Source: Sistotremastrum niveocremeum HHB9708 (lineage: Eukaryota > Basidiomycota > Agaricomycetes > Sistotremastrales > Sistotremastraceae). From it: a stretch of 64,000 bases of DNA. Below the pieces are notes generated by a model. It was given only the letters and a program-made list of their open reading frames with translations. It did not search any database and was not told the DNA's origin. Where the stretch lies: assembly GCA_001630475.1 (NCBI GenBank), contig KV419449.1:107103-171102 (forward strand), in the 5' to 3' direction. This document shows positions 46,287 through 62,245 of this stretch, one piece after another (position 1 is the first letter of the stretch; each line of letters starts with the position of its first letter). Both the position numbers and the translations under genes were made by a program.

Positions 46287-48272
46287 ATGCGCTCCTTTCG
46301 ATATATTCCTGTCCACAGAAATTTACTCTACGTTCTTGCTGCTGGGACTATCCTTAGTACCCTTCTGTCATTCCGCGCAACACTCCTTTCTTCCGTTGGA
46401 ATTCAATCTTTGCCGTCTTTCCCGATCTTCAACGGCATCTCTGAAAAGTCGGATCCAAGCCTTCCACCCTTCTGCCCGTACTGTGGACCCAGCGATTCAT
46501 TATGCCAAAAATACGGGTATGATTATGCTACTTGTTGCCAAGTCCTGCGCTCAGTACAGTTTAGAGAGGACAATCTGGCGCGCTCTAGAGCGTACGAGGG
46601 CGCTAACGCTCGTCTTCGTCGCATCCTTCGCAAGGCCCACTTCGGGAGTCCAATTAAGATCGGAGTGCTGGGCGGATCCGTTTCGGCAGGACAAGGAGTC
46701 TATAACCGCGCAGAGCGCTGGCACGAGATCTATGCTCAGTGGTGGAGAGACACTTTTTATGATAGCACCTCCGCTAGCTCGGACTTTGAGATGTTGGACG
46801 ATTCGGAGGATACAGAGGCGAGAAATGAAGCTATACGAAGAATGGTTCAGCTGGTGGATGGGGCTATCCCGGCAACGCACAGTGACTATCTCCAGTCATG
46901 CTTTCAAGAGCATATCGATGAGGATGTTGACGTCGTCGTCGTCGAGTTAGCTATCAACGATATGAGGTACGTTTATCCGATAAATCCGCCCGAAACATCT
47001 TGACTGATGCTTCCTCTTCAGAACCGAAAAGGCAGCGATCTCTTATGAATTTCTTCTTCGAGGACTTTTGGTTCTACCCAACGCGCCTGCCGTTATCAAT
47101 GCGCAAGTGAGCCTTATATCGTTTCCACTAAAATGTCGTCTCTTATCATGGCAGGTGATTGGATTGCACAATTGGTTAGTCACCACTGGAGGTGATCTAG
47201 ATTTGGCGATTGCAATGTATTATGACCTCCCGGTTGTGAAGTATAATTTTCCACTTCTTCTTTCTGCGCATCACTCTCATCTATCCAAAGCATTCGGAAC
47301 ATTCTCCTCCCGCACATACTGCAAAATAAAGAACTCGAACATAATCTCACCCGATATTATTTCAACCACAACAAAGTGACCGACGCTGTGGATCTACGTC
47401 ATCTAAATGCGAACGGCCACCGTGTCATGGCAGAGATTCTGATCTCCTTTACCCAACGTATTTATTGTGATGAATTGAGACGGATGAATGATGCTACTGG
47501 GGCAGTCTGGCAGCCATTAGATGAGACGTTACCCGGATCAGAAGCTCTAGAATACATACCTCGGGTGAGTAGCTACAATTTCGTACGAGGCCTGGATGTC
47601 ATGGATGAACCCTGATTTTAGCTGAGGATGTTCATGAAGTATGACAACGAAACAGTCATCGAGCCGATGCGACCGATGTGCATGTCGCTGAAATCTACCA
47701 AACATCCTCTAAAACCCGCAAAGGCGAATGGATGGTAGGCGTTTCTGTTTCTTGCCATAGCAATTGAACGTTGGTGTCATCGAATTTCAGGGAATTCTGG
47801 ACTGCTCCGGAATCAAAGTTGAAGAAAGATTACTACCGGGCTACAGTCCCCGGATCAACAATATCTTTTGAGATCCAGGTTGGCCCTCTTGGTAGAGTCC
47901 GGGTGTCACATCTCCGAAGCAAGACTTTTGGTATGGGGAGTGCATTGTGCTGGGTTGAAGTGGACGGTGTTCCCGATGCGGAGAGAAAATATGGAAGGAA
48001 AATAGACGGGTATTGGGATCGTGAAGGATTGTAAGTTTTGCCTTCGATATCAGAGAGACATCGTCTAAGTTGTTCTCCATGTAGAAATCTCGTAGAGTAA
48101 GCCAGGATGTTTGTTGACGGGGAGGCGTAAACTGATGACATGACACAGTTCTCCTATTATTGCGGAACAAGTGCCTCCCGGAGCGCACCTCTTGACGTGT
48201 CGATTATTGAAGGAATCTGCAGACCCTAATAACGGAACTGATTTCCGTATTGTAGCGATCGATGCGGCATGA
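46287..48272 (+). CDS. SGNH-hydrolase-like type II membrane protein, copy D
   Basis: Fourth paralogue. The ATG at 46287 (MRSFRYIPVHRN) leads to a membrane helix. The Cys motif reads CPYCGPSDSLCQKYG; a 48-nt intron then leads to DNLARSRAYEGANARLRRI. GVLGGSVSAGQGV carries the nucleophile Ser. WHEIYAQWWRDTFY, AIPATHSDYLQSC, EHIDEDVDVVVVELAIND, TTGGDLDLAIAMYYDLPVV and DLRHLNANGHRVMAEILIS follow, with all SGNH residues present. The C-terminal region has GSTISFEIQVGPLGRVRVS and ends FRIVAIDAA at 48272. It reads as intact and shares the gene layout of B. Confidence 0.7.
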
Positions 48273-48927
48273 AATTCTTGTCTTCCAATCAACCAGTCAA
48301 CAATATCCGTTTCACATTACTTACCGGTTAGCATCCCAATGCTCGTAATCTAGAACTCACTACATCCACCCCCGCCTCGGGATTCTCGGACCAGCTACTA
48401 CTACTATTTGTGTATCATTGTCTGGGAACCACATCCCGAGCGCTTTTACTCGGACGTGATCTATACCTTCTTTGAGTGGGATTTTTTCAGTTCAATAGAA
48501 TGGTCGTCGTCGTGAAGTCGGTTTGCGTCAACGATGTTGTTTCCTTGATAAGCGCTCCGGCATCTCGGCATCTGTCCTTCTGTTTTCAAGTTTCAACTCC
48601 GCGGCCCGAGGAATTGGCCCTCCCGGACGTTCAAAGGTCAACGTTCACCTGCATGTTCTCAATCATTAATTCTACTCGTCTTTATAGTCGATGATCAACG
48701 CTTCCAAACCGGAGTGAAGTGGTCTTCTGTGTCTCTTATTTACAATAATCGTATGATATAGGTAAGTTAAAGGAAGCTGTTGCCCGACATGTCGACACCG
48801 GCACTTTCCTAATTTATCCCAGCCATTTTCTATCGCTTACTACCTTCTAGTATCCAAGTGGAATCCCTATAACAGCTCCTATAACGCGCCTGAAAAATAC
48901 TCGCCATTAAGGTGCTTGGAGAATTTC
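48273..48927. other. intergenic
   Basis: Convergent 3' flanks of SGNH copy D and the RS-rich gene. No coding exon recognised. Confidence 0.4.
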
Positions 48928-49935
48928 TTATAAATCGTCAAAACAGAGTTCGAATGCCGCGAGGCACCCAAGCCCATCTCTCTTCGTTCGACGACCTGGC
49001 GTTTCTGTTTGATCTCGAACCGTTCTCATCTGTCCTGGAACCAGACCTCGGATGAGAACGCGCCCGACTCCGACTCCTTTCTTTTGCGGCTTCATCTCGA
49101 GCGACTGTCTTCTCATCAAATCGAAGAATCTTTGATGTCCCACGTCAACATGCGGAATTTCTTATATCGAAAATAGGAGGCGTACCTTGGCCGGTTTGGG
49201 CTTTTGGAGCTTGTTGCTTGGGCCAAATACCGTTACATGGGGCTCAACTCTTCTATCCCTCTTGCCTATCGCGGCATTAGGTTCAGTCGGAGAAGATACA
49301 TAATTCCGCTCACCATGAAGCACATCGGGTGATCTATGTCTATGCCTCTGACGTCCTGCATCTGACCTTGTCCTTTCTCGCGATTTGGTATAGCCACTAT
49401 AATCATCATAATGGCTGGGTTCGCTTGGGCGATAATGAGTGTCGTATGGACGGAAGCCATAAATCGCTTCTCCCCGAGACGTGAAATAAACGTTCAGGAC
49501 GGGAGGGGGGTGAATTGTCTTTTCAGACATGGTTCGCTTATGACTGGAGCGTGATCGTGGCAGAGAGGACGAGTTTGTTGGTGAGGTTGTAGTGGTGTAT
49601 GAGTCGTCGAACCCATGGACTGGAGTACGAGATGAGTGATGCTCATTCCGATGGCGATTCTCAGATCCTTTCGACCGTGGCTCTCGCCCTCGTCCCCTAT
49701 CTTCTCCATCACGTCGACGACTTGTGCCGCCGTCCTCCATGGCCCTGGCATAATTCTCCCGTATTAATTCCTCTCTGCCTAGCGATCTGGATCGTACGTG
49801 TTCTGGGTGGCGTCTAGATGGATCGCGATGCCCATCTGCGCGACTTCGAGTGCTCGTATGTCCATGTTCAGTCGTATAACCCGAAGGCTCGCGATATCGG
49901 CGGGATTTGGAACCATATGAATAGGAAGTCTCCAT
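48928..49935 (-). CDS. Arg/Ser-rich unknown protein
   Basis: Two exons: 49935 to about 49182, and a second ending at 48928. The first part is very rich in Arg, Ser, His and charged residues (REPSG, RSRADGHRDPSRRH, RSSHKR), followed by VLNVYFTSRGEAIYGFRP, a hydrophobic segment that looks more ordered. No RNA-binding or other known domain. The splice donor at about 49182 (AAG then GTACGC) is clear; the second exon's frame is less sure. Possibly nuclear because of its composition; function unknown. Confidence 0.45.
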
Positions 49936-53453
<3,518 letters not shown>

Positions 53454-53966
53454 GGCTACGGTAGTCGTGGATCAGGATGAGGAGCGGGATGTGATGCAGC
53501 GAAAGTCCACGTCTCCGTAGCTGTAGCCAAACACGAGCAAACAGGTATTCTGCTGTGCTCCATCTATCAAACCGTGTTGTGACGCGGCTGAGCCATCGAT
53601 GGACTATGATACACTTGATGCAGGTTGATAGGTGCGTTCATCGAGGTCGTGAATATTTTTGAGCAAATTTGTTCACTCAGATTTTCAGCTCCCGTGCATA
53701 ACGCATAACCATCACAAAGCAATCGATCCGCCCGTCGCTGTATAGACGTCTTGTGAAGCTACCTACAGCAGGAAGCATATTTCAATATTTTATTGAAAAT
53801 ATTCGACGTTATGTTGGTCTCATGACGTTAGTCGACAATCTTGGACGGCATGCAGCCTTCAACGCGCACGTCTCGGATTATCTGTCAGGTCCGTTCGGAT
53901 TTAAATCCTCAAAGGAGTAAGGCTGATAGATGAGATATAAAGATAACGATAAGGATCTCTAGTACC
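53454..53966. other. intergenic
   Basis: Promoter side of Sec23 and 3' flank of the next minus-strand gene. No coding exon recognised. Confidence 0.4.
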
Positions 53967-55901
53967 TCAGCCTCGTCCCCCAAACATTCCTTTCACCATC
54001 TTTTTGAATCCCTTCTTCGCCGTACCGTCACTTCTACCTAAAGGCATACTCTCCTGCGTATGTCCTGCACTACTCCCCGAATGAGTATCAGTACTCCCTC
54101 TCGGTATCACCTCTCTATCAACTGGTCTATCGAGATACGGCTTGAAATTGCCTTCAAGCAGATTTGTCGTTGAAGCGAACTTCATACCCTGGCGGCCTCC
54201 CTGTGAAGAGAGTCAGTACATTCCGCACGGCGGTAGCGTCGAAGAAAACATTTGCGTCGCGTACCATCAGTGCTTGTCCGGACCTCTTCGCAGCGGCTTC
54301 CTCTAAGCGTCCGAGCTCGCGTGTAATCTCTCCCGGCTCATTCGACCAATCTATGCGTCCCTCTCGTCAGTGATGGCGATGACTTCGACGATTGCGACGT
54401 ACCGGGTATTATGGGGACGTGTTTTGGTGCCGCTGGCATTAGCAGTGATACTTCCGATCGCGTAGCGGACGAGGACTGGGCTGGGAATGAAGCAACAGCA
54501 GGAACCTTGAGATAGCTTGAAACTTGGCCCGCCAAGGGATTGCTATCAACAAGATACGCTGCTTTGTTCTCAATGCGCTTCGATGCAGCCGGTCCAGGAC
54601 TAATCATCCGTGATGGTCAGCGATTAACATCTATGGATGGAAGTCAAAGGATGCGCACCGAGTCGAACGCGGAAGTGAAGCCCCTTTATTATCCACAACA
54701 TACCTCTGCTCTATCCTCGGACCAATACTCTTCTTCACGTCCTTCTTCTCCCGAACAGGCCGCCTATCTGCGTCTGACGCCGCGGTCGAATCGGGAGTCG
54801 CGAACTGAGCTTTGAATGCGTTAATGCGCGCTTGCATAGCCTTCTGTCGTGCCGGATCGATCGAGTCCATGAAAGCACCCTCCAACGTCACCACCTCATC
54901 CCCTCCATCCGCTTCCTGACTCTCCCTCTGCGGCCTCTCCGGTTCTCCTCTCCTCTCCGCCTCTTTCGCCTTCCTCATCTCCTCCTCAATCATCCTCGGC
55001 GTTTTCTTCCCTTTATCAAGAACATCAAACGACTTTGAATTACTCAGAGGACGTTGTCTTTCGTCGTTGCTGTTGGCATCGCGGTGATCTTTACTGGCTG
55101 AGGGATTGGGAGAGGGTGCTGGTCGTGGGCCTCTAGGGCCGGATTGGGTGCGAGCGCGGACAGAGGGTGTGGTTGAGGCAGGAGGGGGTTTGGGGGTACG
55201 GAGGTGATGATGTGATCGAGATGTGGCGAGTTTCGGAGGGTCGAGAGTAGGGGATGAGGTCGAATTGACTTTCCCGGAGTTTGTCGAAGGCAAGGCCTGA
55301 GGCCGGGGCGACGTCGATTTCGAATGCGAATGCGAGTGCGGAGGAGGGGGAGGGGGAGGCTGAGGAAGATGTTTGACTTGGGGAGTGGTGACACCCGTTT
55401 TCGCCTGTCATTTCCCAAGTCCGGTCAGGTTCACTTCAGCAAATCGAGATATACATGGGGACATACGCGTTTTCTCGTTGGATCGTGAAACGATGATGGC
55501 GGGTGAGCATGGTCATCCGTGTTAGTGAGTACGCCTGCATAAAACGCCTCGTCAGTGTTGGGTTCTTCGAACGCAGTATAGAGGGATGACGTACGTGATC
55601 GAATGGAATGCGAAGGTTGTTGAGAGGGGTCAGGAGAAGTCAGAGTCAAGGGAAAAGCGATAGGGACAGCGAAAGGGGCATCGACCCCTTTCGTATTGTC
55701 AATCCCGACTCTCCTATGTCGAGCATAGGATGGGGAGGATGACGTCGTTGATAGAGGGAGATGTTGAGGAGGGACGGGAGTGGGTGTTCGATAGAAGGGA
55801 GGTCGTTGTTGTATTGTCGCAATCGTAGGTATCGTAGGGTGGACGTGCGATTGAGTACGAGAGCGGGGCAGGGTATGGTAGGGTGATGCTGAAGGTGGCA
55901 T
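53967..55901 (-). CDS. disordered Ser/Pro-rich unknown protein
   Basis: About five exons, start at 55901 (MPPSASPYHTLPRSRTQ), stop at 53967. Low-complexity, rich in Ser, Pro, Thr and Arg at the N-terminus, then an acidic/basic helical stretch with RQKAMQARINAFKAQF, which may be a coiled coil. The C-terminus is basic (KKGFKKMVKGMFGGRG). No known domain, signal peptide or membrane helix. Possible cytoskeletal or signalling scaffold, but nothing in the sequence proves it. Confidence 0.45.
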
Positions 55902-56642
55902 TGCCTATTGCACGATCTGTAGGTGAGTGTGGTTAGTTCTGGTTCATCATACGTCTGTCAGAAGACATACAAATTCGATGGATTAAGTCTAGTGGAATGC
56001 GATGTCCGAGTGTCTATTATTTGGGACGAAGGATGTGAACGAGGACAAGATGGAGAAACAGAATTGGAGCAGACCATGTTTCTTGACCCAATATATATTT
56101 CGAGCAAGTTCGAGTGGCACGAAAACAAACACGCGACATTCGCGATCGGACAAATAAAACAAAACGAAGCAACGGTCTTCGCAGCAATTGCCACTCAACA
56201 ACAAATGTCAACGCAATACCACACGAACTCAATTGTTCTAATTCACAATGAGACATGCATTAGAGTGGCACGGCGGCCATACTCCTATTTCGGGAAGCAC
56301 ATATCCCGGGTTACAAGATCTATAATCTCAACCATTTTACCTTGTTGAGATGCCGACACCGAGTCAGGGGAAATGTCAATAAACCGGGTGGCATGCGAGC
56401 CGGGGCCAATTAGACTTTGCACGCACCGTCGTCGATCAGTATCCGTTGATGACGAAATATAAGGAATACAGATCGACGGGGTATCTCTGCCACGACTGCT
56501 GCACACTTCCTTTCCAGTCTTATAGCATGTGAACTGATAGTACCATATTAAATTACTATTCAAATATTTGATTAAATATAAGTACCTTTCCGTTAGTGTG
56601 TCGCCTGCGCTTCTATTAGTTCTACTAGTCCTTATACAAACA
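55902..56642. other. intergenic
   Basis: Upstream of the disordered-protein gene and 3' flank of the bHLH-like gene. Overlapping short frames at 55923-56348 lack support. Confidence 0.35.
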
Positions 56643-57917
56643 TCAGAGCTCTGCGAGTATCTCAGCGACTATGCCATCATCCGTTGCTCCTTTTCCCAAG
56701 TAAGCTGCTTCGACGTCCTTTTGGCAAAAGCGGAACATCATTTGGACCTCCGAAAACGCTTGTTGTTTCTCGTGGTCAGGAGCTAAAGGTGAAACTCCGT
56801 TGATTTTCCGGGAAAGATCGTTGAAAGTGGGATATACGACACTACGAAGACACAGGTGAATTACCAATCGGCCATGGCCTCGATTGAAGTCTCACCATAA
56901 TAACCTATCAAATTGATTATTTGTTAATTCTGGTTGATCAGCGTCTGAAATCGAAGATGCTCACTTTAAAAGATGCAAATTATATCGAAGGGTATTGATC
57001 TTGGTCTTTTGATCAAGAGGAGGTCCGAACCCATCAAACCTGGATGAAGCATGAAATGCTTCTGCAACTCTGGCGTGAGCGGTTTCTATGTCCTGGACTC
57101 GTTTCCGAGCCTTGTTCTCGATCCTGTTTCTTTTGTTCCTTTTGTCTGTATTGGCTTTTATAATTTTGGGGTCTGGCTGTGGTGGGGAGGGTTTTGCTTC
57201 TACCAATGTGACCGGGGGCGGCGATGCTATAGAGCGGGGTCCGGAAAAATCCTGCATTTCCATGTCTTGCGGTGTATTTGTGGGGATGTCCTGCTGGAGG
57301 ATGCTCGATGCCCCAGGTACATTGGTGAGACACACCCAGTCATCCCTAGACTCGGATTGCCTTCTCTCATCAGGATTTTGAAGCTGACGAAAGTTGAGAA
57401 AATCGATTGGGTTCGAGGCAGCACTCTCTGCGCCAACCAGAAATTGATGATAAGGATATGAGTTGGTTGAGTCAATTATTGGAGGAGAGCTGGAAGTGAT
57501 TGTGGGATTGTAGGAATTCGAGTACATCGGATTCTGCTGTACGATACCATGCGCCTGATGTGTCAATCAAAGGGTCAGAGCCTGGAGTACTGGGGATGGA
57601 TCGGAAGTACACACAAACGATCCCACATTGCGCGGGTTAGAATCGAGTATCGGGTCTCCTGAAACGAATATTCCATAGCTCACGGAGGGACCTGATAAGC
57701 CAATAAGCAGAGAAAGAGCCCATAGTTAGATATAAGAATTTCTGGGAATGATGCTCGACCCACTTGAGATTATATTCCATGGTTCATCATCTGCTTGAAC
57801 CTCCGCTGGATAACCGGCGTCATTGTTGTGCTTTTCTGTTGTTCTGAGTCTTCTGCCAGGAGTGGAGGTCCATGAGGAAGCATTTGCTGCATGAATCTGA
57901 TGCGAGGGAGGGGACAT
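56643..57917 (-). CDS. bHLH-like protein, possibly with a 9-nt exon
   Basis: Probable start at 57917 (MSPPSHQIHAANASSW). A long exon (57566 to about 56966) encodes a Ser/Pro-rich part, then a basic stretch RNKRNRIENKARKRVQDIE followed by a helix, a loop with FGPPLDQKTKINTLRYNL and a second helix. Basic part, first helix, loop and K-x-x-T-L-R in the second helix resemble a bHLH DNA-binding domain, but the basic residues do not match a standard consensus. At its end, splicing through a nine-base exon (GTTATTATG at 56893-56901) and a further 54-nt intron joins the last exon, which ends EILAEL at 56643. Without that intron the protein ends a few codons earlier. The 5' exons are uncertain. Confidence 0.45.
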
Positions 57918-60170
57918 CGCTGGAAGTATTGGGGGTTGTTTGAAGTGCTTGGAAGGCGTTCGTTTGACACAGAAGCTGGGCGACTCGGTCAAGCCTCAAG
58001 CTCGCACTTATATAAATTCCGCCGTGCCGTGTTGAGTTGATCAATGGACACAACCGATGAGTTCTGGGATGAGATCCCGCCCCAGCAGAGGTGGGTTCTT
58101 ACTCGTGATCTCTTTCCCGATACCAGGAGTCTCGGAGTGGCCGTGACCGTAACTTTGACTGAATCAGATGACTCAGACAAAGCTAGTATGTTGCATCTAC
58201 TCCCACGATTAAGTCGCGTTTGAGACGACAGTCTCAACGAGGGTATTGGCTTTGCGGATCACTGGAAGGTGAGTGAGGTGGTGCTTCTGACGCCGTCTCA
58301 TCAGCTTGCGTATCAATGTCCCACGATTCACAACCCGAGAGAAATGCAAATCGAATCCGAGTCTCGGACTTTCTTCTTGAAGGGCAGAAGACTCAAGAGG
58401 CTCTTCCAGGCACCTGACATCAGGTACGCCCGGTAACGATATTGACATCTTCCAGACTATTCAATCCAAGGTGTTCTGTAGACTAATCGGACTGCGCTAT
58501 ATTTTCAAGAAAGGAGTATAGTACATTACTGCAAGAATCATTGGCAAGAATAGTAAACTGCCACGAGTGCAAGCTTCAAACTTTCTAGCTCTGGCGGGGC
58601 GAAAACATCGCGGAGGCACTCTATCAATCCGATCTGTCCCGCCGTCGCCCTGCACCAATCACTAACTCGCTCTCGCTGACCATCAAAACAAGTTGAATGC
58701 CGAGATTCCCGGAGCGCTTAGAGTGCAGCTTCGGCTTCTGTTCACGTTGATGCGCTGCCGGTGTCTCCGCTACATCTCGAGACCGGGCTATTACTATTGT
58801 GCGGTTTTTTAGAATGATTTGAGCCCGAGCCAATGATGCTTATTTTTCCTATCCCAATTGTGTTTCACGAGTGCACGCCGATTATCCTCAGTTGACTCAT
58901 TGAATCGCAACGCGAAAATTTGATGTCAGTGCGGTACGGAGCCTGAGGGAGCTAGCAGAGCCCGGGGTATTGAGAAAACTATTGAGCATCCAATATTGGT
59001 GTTGGGATGGGATTCGAGTACTGTGTATTCGAAGCCATCATAGCGTGACCAAACCGGTCTGCATCACCCCGAAGGATTGGCGCGTGCGCCTGTGTGCACA
59101 GCCGTCCCCAAGCCACTAGGCCTATGCATGTATGTGTGATGTGATGACGTCTCTGTGGCCTTTCGGAGGCTCTCAGGAACTCAACCTCGTTGTTGAGTGC
59201 GAGTGCATCCAAGCCGTGACCAGTTCCGTCGTGAGGAGAGGCAGGGTAATGATGATCTAGTCAGAGTCTGACTAGTAAAACGCAGACTTGTGATTGAGAC
59301 ACTCTGGCATACGTGAAGCTGCACTGGGACCAACTCCGCCCAGAGCTCACAGTCCAACAAGACATTGAATTGGTTGGGGTCTAAGAATGATTTGGGGACC
59401 GCCCAAACTGCTCTCAAGCGCACGTAACGTGTCATCGTCATGAAGGGGACCAAAGCCAGACCAAGCCGTGGTGAGGCTACTCTGGTTGTGACTTGAAGCT
59501 GGGTTCATCTTCATCTTCAACTGCGCAAACTCAAGGACATCCACCGCCTTGTATCAAGTTTCGACCTCCTGCTACACACGACTCGTCGTCGCTGTAATCA
59601 GGCGAACTAGTCGGGTTCGACTGATTCACTTTGCTCAGCTCTGAAGTGAAATGATGGAGACGAAGATGATTCGAGGAACGAAAATAAGATCCACCATTCT
59701 TCCTAATTAACGTCCGACTGCGAATGCATATCGGAATCTTCAAGTCTACAACACGTTTCAAATGGCGAAAAACCAATAGCGGGGGATTAACCGTCGAGTA
59801 ACACAATACCGGTTCAGGAACAGTGATATTCGTACGGGCAAGTTTGGGCAGGGCGCTTAATTGCGAGCGTCGAGAGTACTATGTAGAGCTGGGGTACTGT
59901 GACTGATGCCGGGAGGGTATGAGGCTTCGAGGATGGAGGGAGGAGTGCTTGTGGGCATGTGGCATATGATGATGGGTACCTTTGAATGCGGGTTGGGTCC
60001 GAGAGTCGGAGGTCGAGAGTGAAGGTCCAATCGATTAGGCTTCAGGCTTGACACACCACGACCAGCTGTAACAGTATGATATGATAGGCCATCCAAGCTC
60101 GAGGTTGAGAGGGGCCGAGGGTGCGAATATCGATACAATACGCTCGCAGAGCTGTTAGTCACCGAGGCGA
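57918..60170. other. 2.2-kb region without a supported gene
   Basis: Many short overlapping frames on both strands, none with a domain. A small plus frame at about 58044 (MDTTDEFWDEIPPQQRW) is followed by a stop after 59 codons and is not supported. A minus frame at 59857-60174 has no family features. No repeat or RNA gene recognised. Confidence 0.4.
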
Positions 60171-61047
60171 TCAATCAATCCACGTCATCGGATCCTCAAA
60201 GATACATGGATTGGGCCATATCCTCGCCCTCACAACACCTCTAACGAGTGCCACGCTAACAGGTCCATAAAGACGGGAGTCGCGGGACATTGAGGTGTTG
60301 TCGCCTGTCAGCCAGATGTGGCCTGGTGGAATTAAAATGTGTGTCGGCTGTGTCGACGGCGATGATAAGGGGGTCGAGATTGACGTCGACGATGACTCCG
60401 AGCCGGAAGAAGGGGATGAGGGGGGAGAAGGAGAGAGTGAGAATATATTCTGGAGTCCTCGAGGGACGAACTGCAAGATCGGCGAAGAAGGGCTCGAAGA
60501 TGTCGAGTCGACCGTGGGTGAAGGCGATTCAGGCAGCTCAACCTGCTTTCCGGAAGCGAAAGGATCCAAAGCGACGATATCGCCTTCCAGTCCCAAGACA
60601 CGTTTACAAATGACCATCCTTGGATCAACAGGCGACCTCGCCACGACAATATCCCCTCGTTTCAATTTCCACCCCTCCATCCCCATTCCATCCACCCCGA
60701 GCATGGCCATAAAGCTCTTCATAATGCCCTGACCTTGTCCCCGCCGAGGCGAGTAAGGAGAAGGAGCGAAGAGCGTAGCTAGTCGAGGCGAAAGTGTGTC
60801 CTCGATCACATATTCATATCCCGGTCCGAGAGTCGGTAACATGCTTGGACCAGAGACTATACGCGGGCCTCCTACATATTCAAAGAAGAGATGTACGGCG
60901 CATAATGTCTGTTACTCGTTATAAGCTTTGAGAATGAAGTTGTATGGAAGGGCGTACTTGGAGAGCGACGACGGCGCGCAGGGTGAGTTTTGAGGATCTG
61001 GGATGGGATGTACGGAGAGTGTTCAAATGGGCTCTTAGGCTTTGCAT
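60171..61047 (-). CDS. IMP1: mitochondrial inner membrane protease subunit 1, signal peptidase family S26
   Basis: Cleaves sorting signals of proteins in the mitochondrial intermembrane space. Two exons: 61047-60958 and 60908-60171, with a clean phase-0 intron; 275 residues. After MQSLRAHLNT the second exon has a membrane-like stretch leading to VSGPSMLPTL, whose Ser is the nucleophile. The general-base Lys is in VICKRVLGLEGD. HIWLTGDN follows, then YGPVSVALVRGVVRARIWP, as in Imp1. Between the Lys box and HIWLTGDN lies an unusual insertion of about 65 residues rich in Ser, Pro and Thr; the usual protein is below 200 residues. The neighbour at 61173 is transcribed divergently. Confidence 0.85.
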
Positions 61048-61172
61048 TCTTGTTGACTCAGTCCCCGTCCATATGTTGAACGAGTGCTAGCGCATCGTTG
61101 CTTGAGAGACTGAGTCGCTTACATAATCCATGCTTGAAAAACGCTGAACGCGTCGAGGCAGAGGCAGAAAGG
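61048..61172. promoter_or_regulatory. shared divergent promoter of IMP1 and the neighbour
   Basis: Only 125 bp separate the two start codons, so both genes must share promoter sequence. No TATA box was identified. Confidence 0.5.
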
Positions 61173-62037
61173 ATGTCTCGTCCTGTCCTATCCCATCTTA
61201 CGCGGCTCTCTCATGATCTTCTGTCTCAGTCTATTAAGCCAGGCGCATCTGGGAAAGGATTGACGACGCAAGAGTTGTACCGACTCGTACTCTCCAGCGA
61301 CGAGCTCAAAGCCGCATCTTCCCAACCCTCACCTTTGCCTTCATCATCTTCGTCTGCTGCCACTAGCACGTCGACGAAGACATCCAGAGATGCGAACATC
61401 AGAGGAACTCTCACAGAGAAGCGAGAAGAGATACTGTCAAAAAGGTCTGTCATCTCATCGTTCATTCATATGTAACGCAAGACTGACAGGACCTATACAA
61501 AGATATTTCAAAACTACCGTGCTCCAGAATCTAGTGGACAGAGGACTCGTGAAGAAAATCCACGTACTCATCGATCCTTCAGCCTCAACCTCCGCGTCGA
61601 CGTCTGATTCGGCTGTCGCAAGCGGTAGCCCTAGCGTCGAGGTGTCCAAGGCAGGAAAGGGCAAGAAGAGCGCGAAGAACACGACACCGAGTATAGTGTC
61701 GAAATGGGTCTGGTCGATACCTCCGTCCTCTCCTACCCCATCACCTTCAGCTACTAGCGCGTCCACCACATCGGCATCTCCTTCGACCACCACCATCTCA
61801 TCAACCCCTCCACGGCCTTCGATCAAGAAATCCAAAACAACGATAGTCACACCCGCCCCAACATCTCCCTCCTCAGAACTCGAACTTCGTCGTAAAGCGG
61901 GTGAATTTTCACACCTGAACGTCCGGAGAAGGAGGAAGAGGATGGAGGGCGCTTTGGAGGAGATCAGAGCAAGGTGGAAGATCGAGAGACGGTTGTACAA
62001 GGAAGGGCAGGAGGGGGGGTTGTCATTGGCAAACTAG
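61173..62037 (+). CDS. unknown protein with possible winged-helix start
   Basis: Two exons: 61173-61444 and 61503-62037, joined exactly by a GT...AG intron. MSRPVLSHLTRLSHDLLSQS at the start is followed by GLTTQELYRLVL, a Ser-rich spacer, and KRYFKTTVLQNLVDRGLVKK; these helical pieces could be a split winged-helix fold, but this is a guess. The middle is low-complexity Ser/Pro/Thr. The C-terminus (FSHLNVRRRRKRMEGALEEI) is basic and helical. No targeting signal is clear. Not recognised as a known family. Its start close to IMP1 hints at, but does not prove, a mitochondrial link. Confidence 0.5.
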
Positions 62038-62245
62038 GTCTATGAGGTGTCGAAATGTGAGACAGACGTTCCAGCGACCCTGGATCGAATTCTGAAGTCC
62101 AAACACAGAAATAACCCCTCGAATACCCTCGTCACATCTCACAATGATAATTGTCTACTCTTTAGATAATATTTCAGACAGACTCTTGGCAAGTCGTTCA
62201 GCGCTTCAGCTTTTTCACTCTCATCCGACCGTAGCAACTGCATTG
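62038..62245. other. convergent 3' flanks
   Basis: Short gap between the plus gene ending at 62037 and the minus gene ending at 62246. No feature. Confidence 0.4.

Noticed and set aside
59857-60174. Minus frame of 105 codons after IMP1
   Set aside because: Starts at a non-ATG codon, follows the IMP1 stop, and has no recognisable feature.
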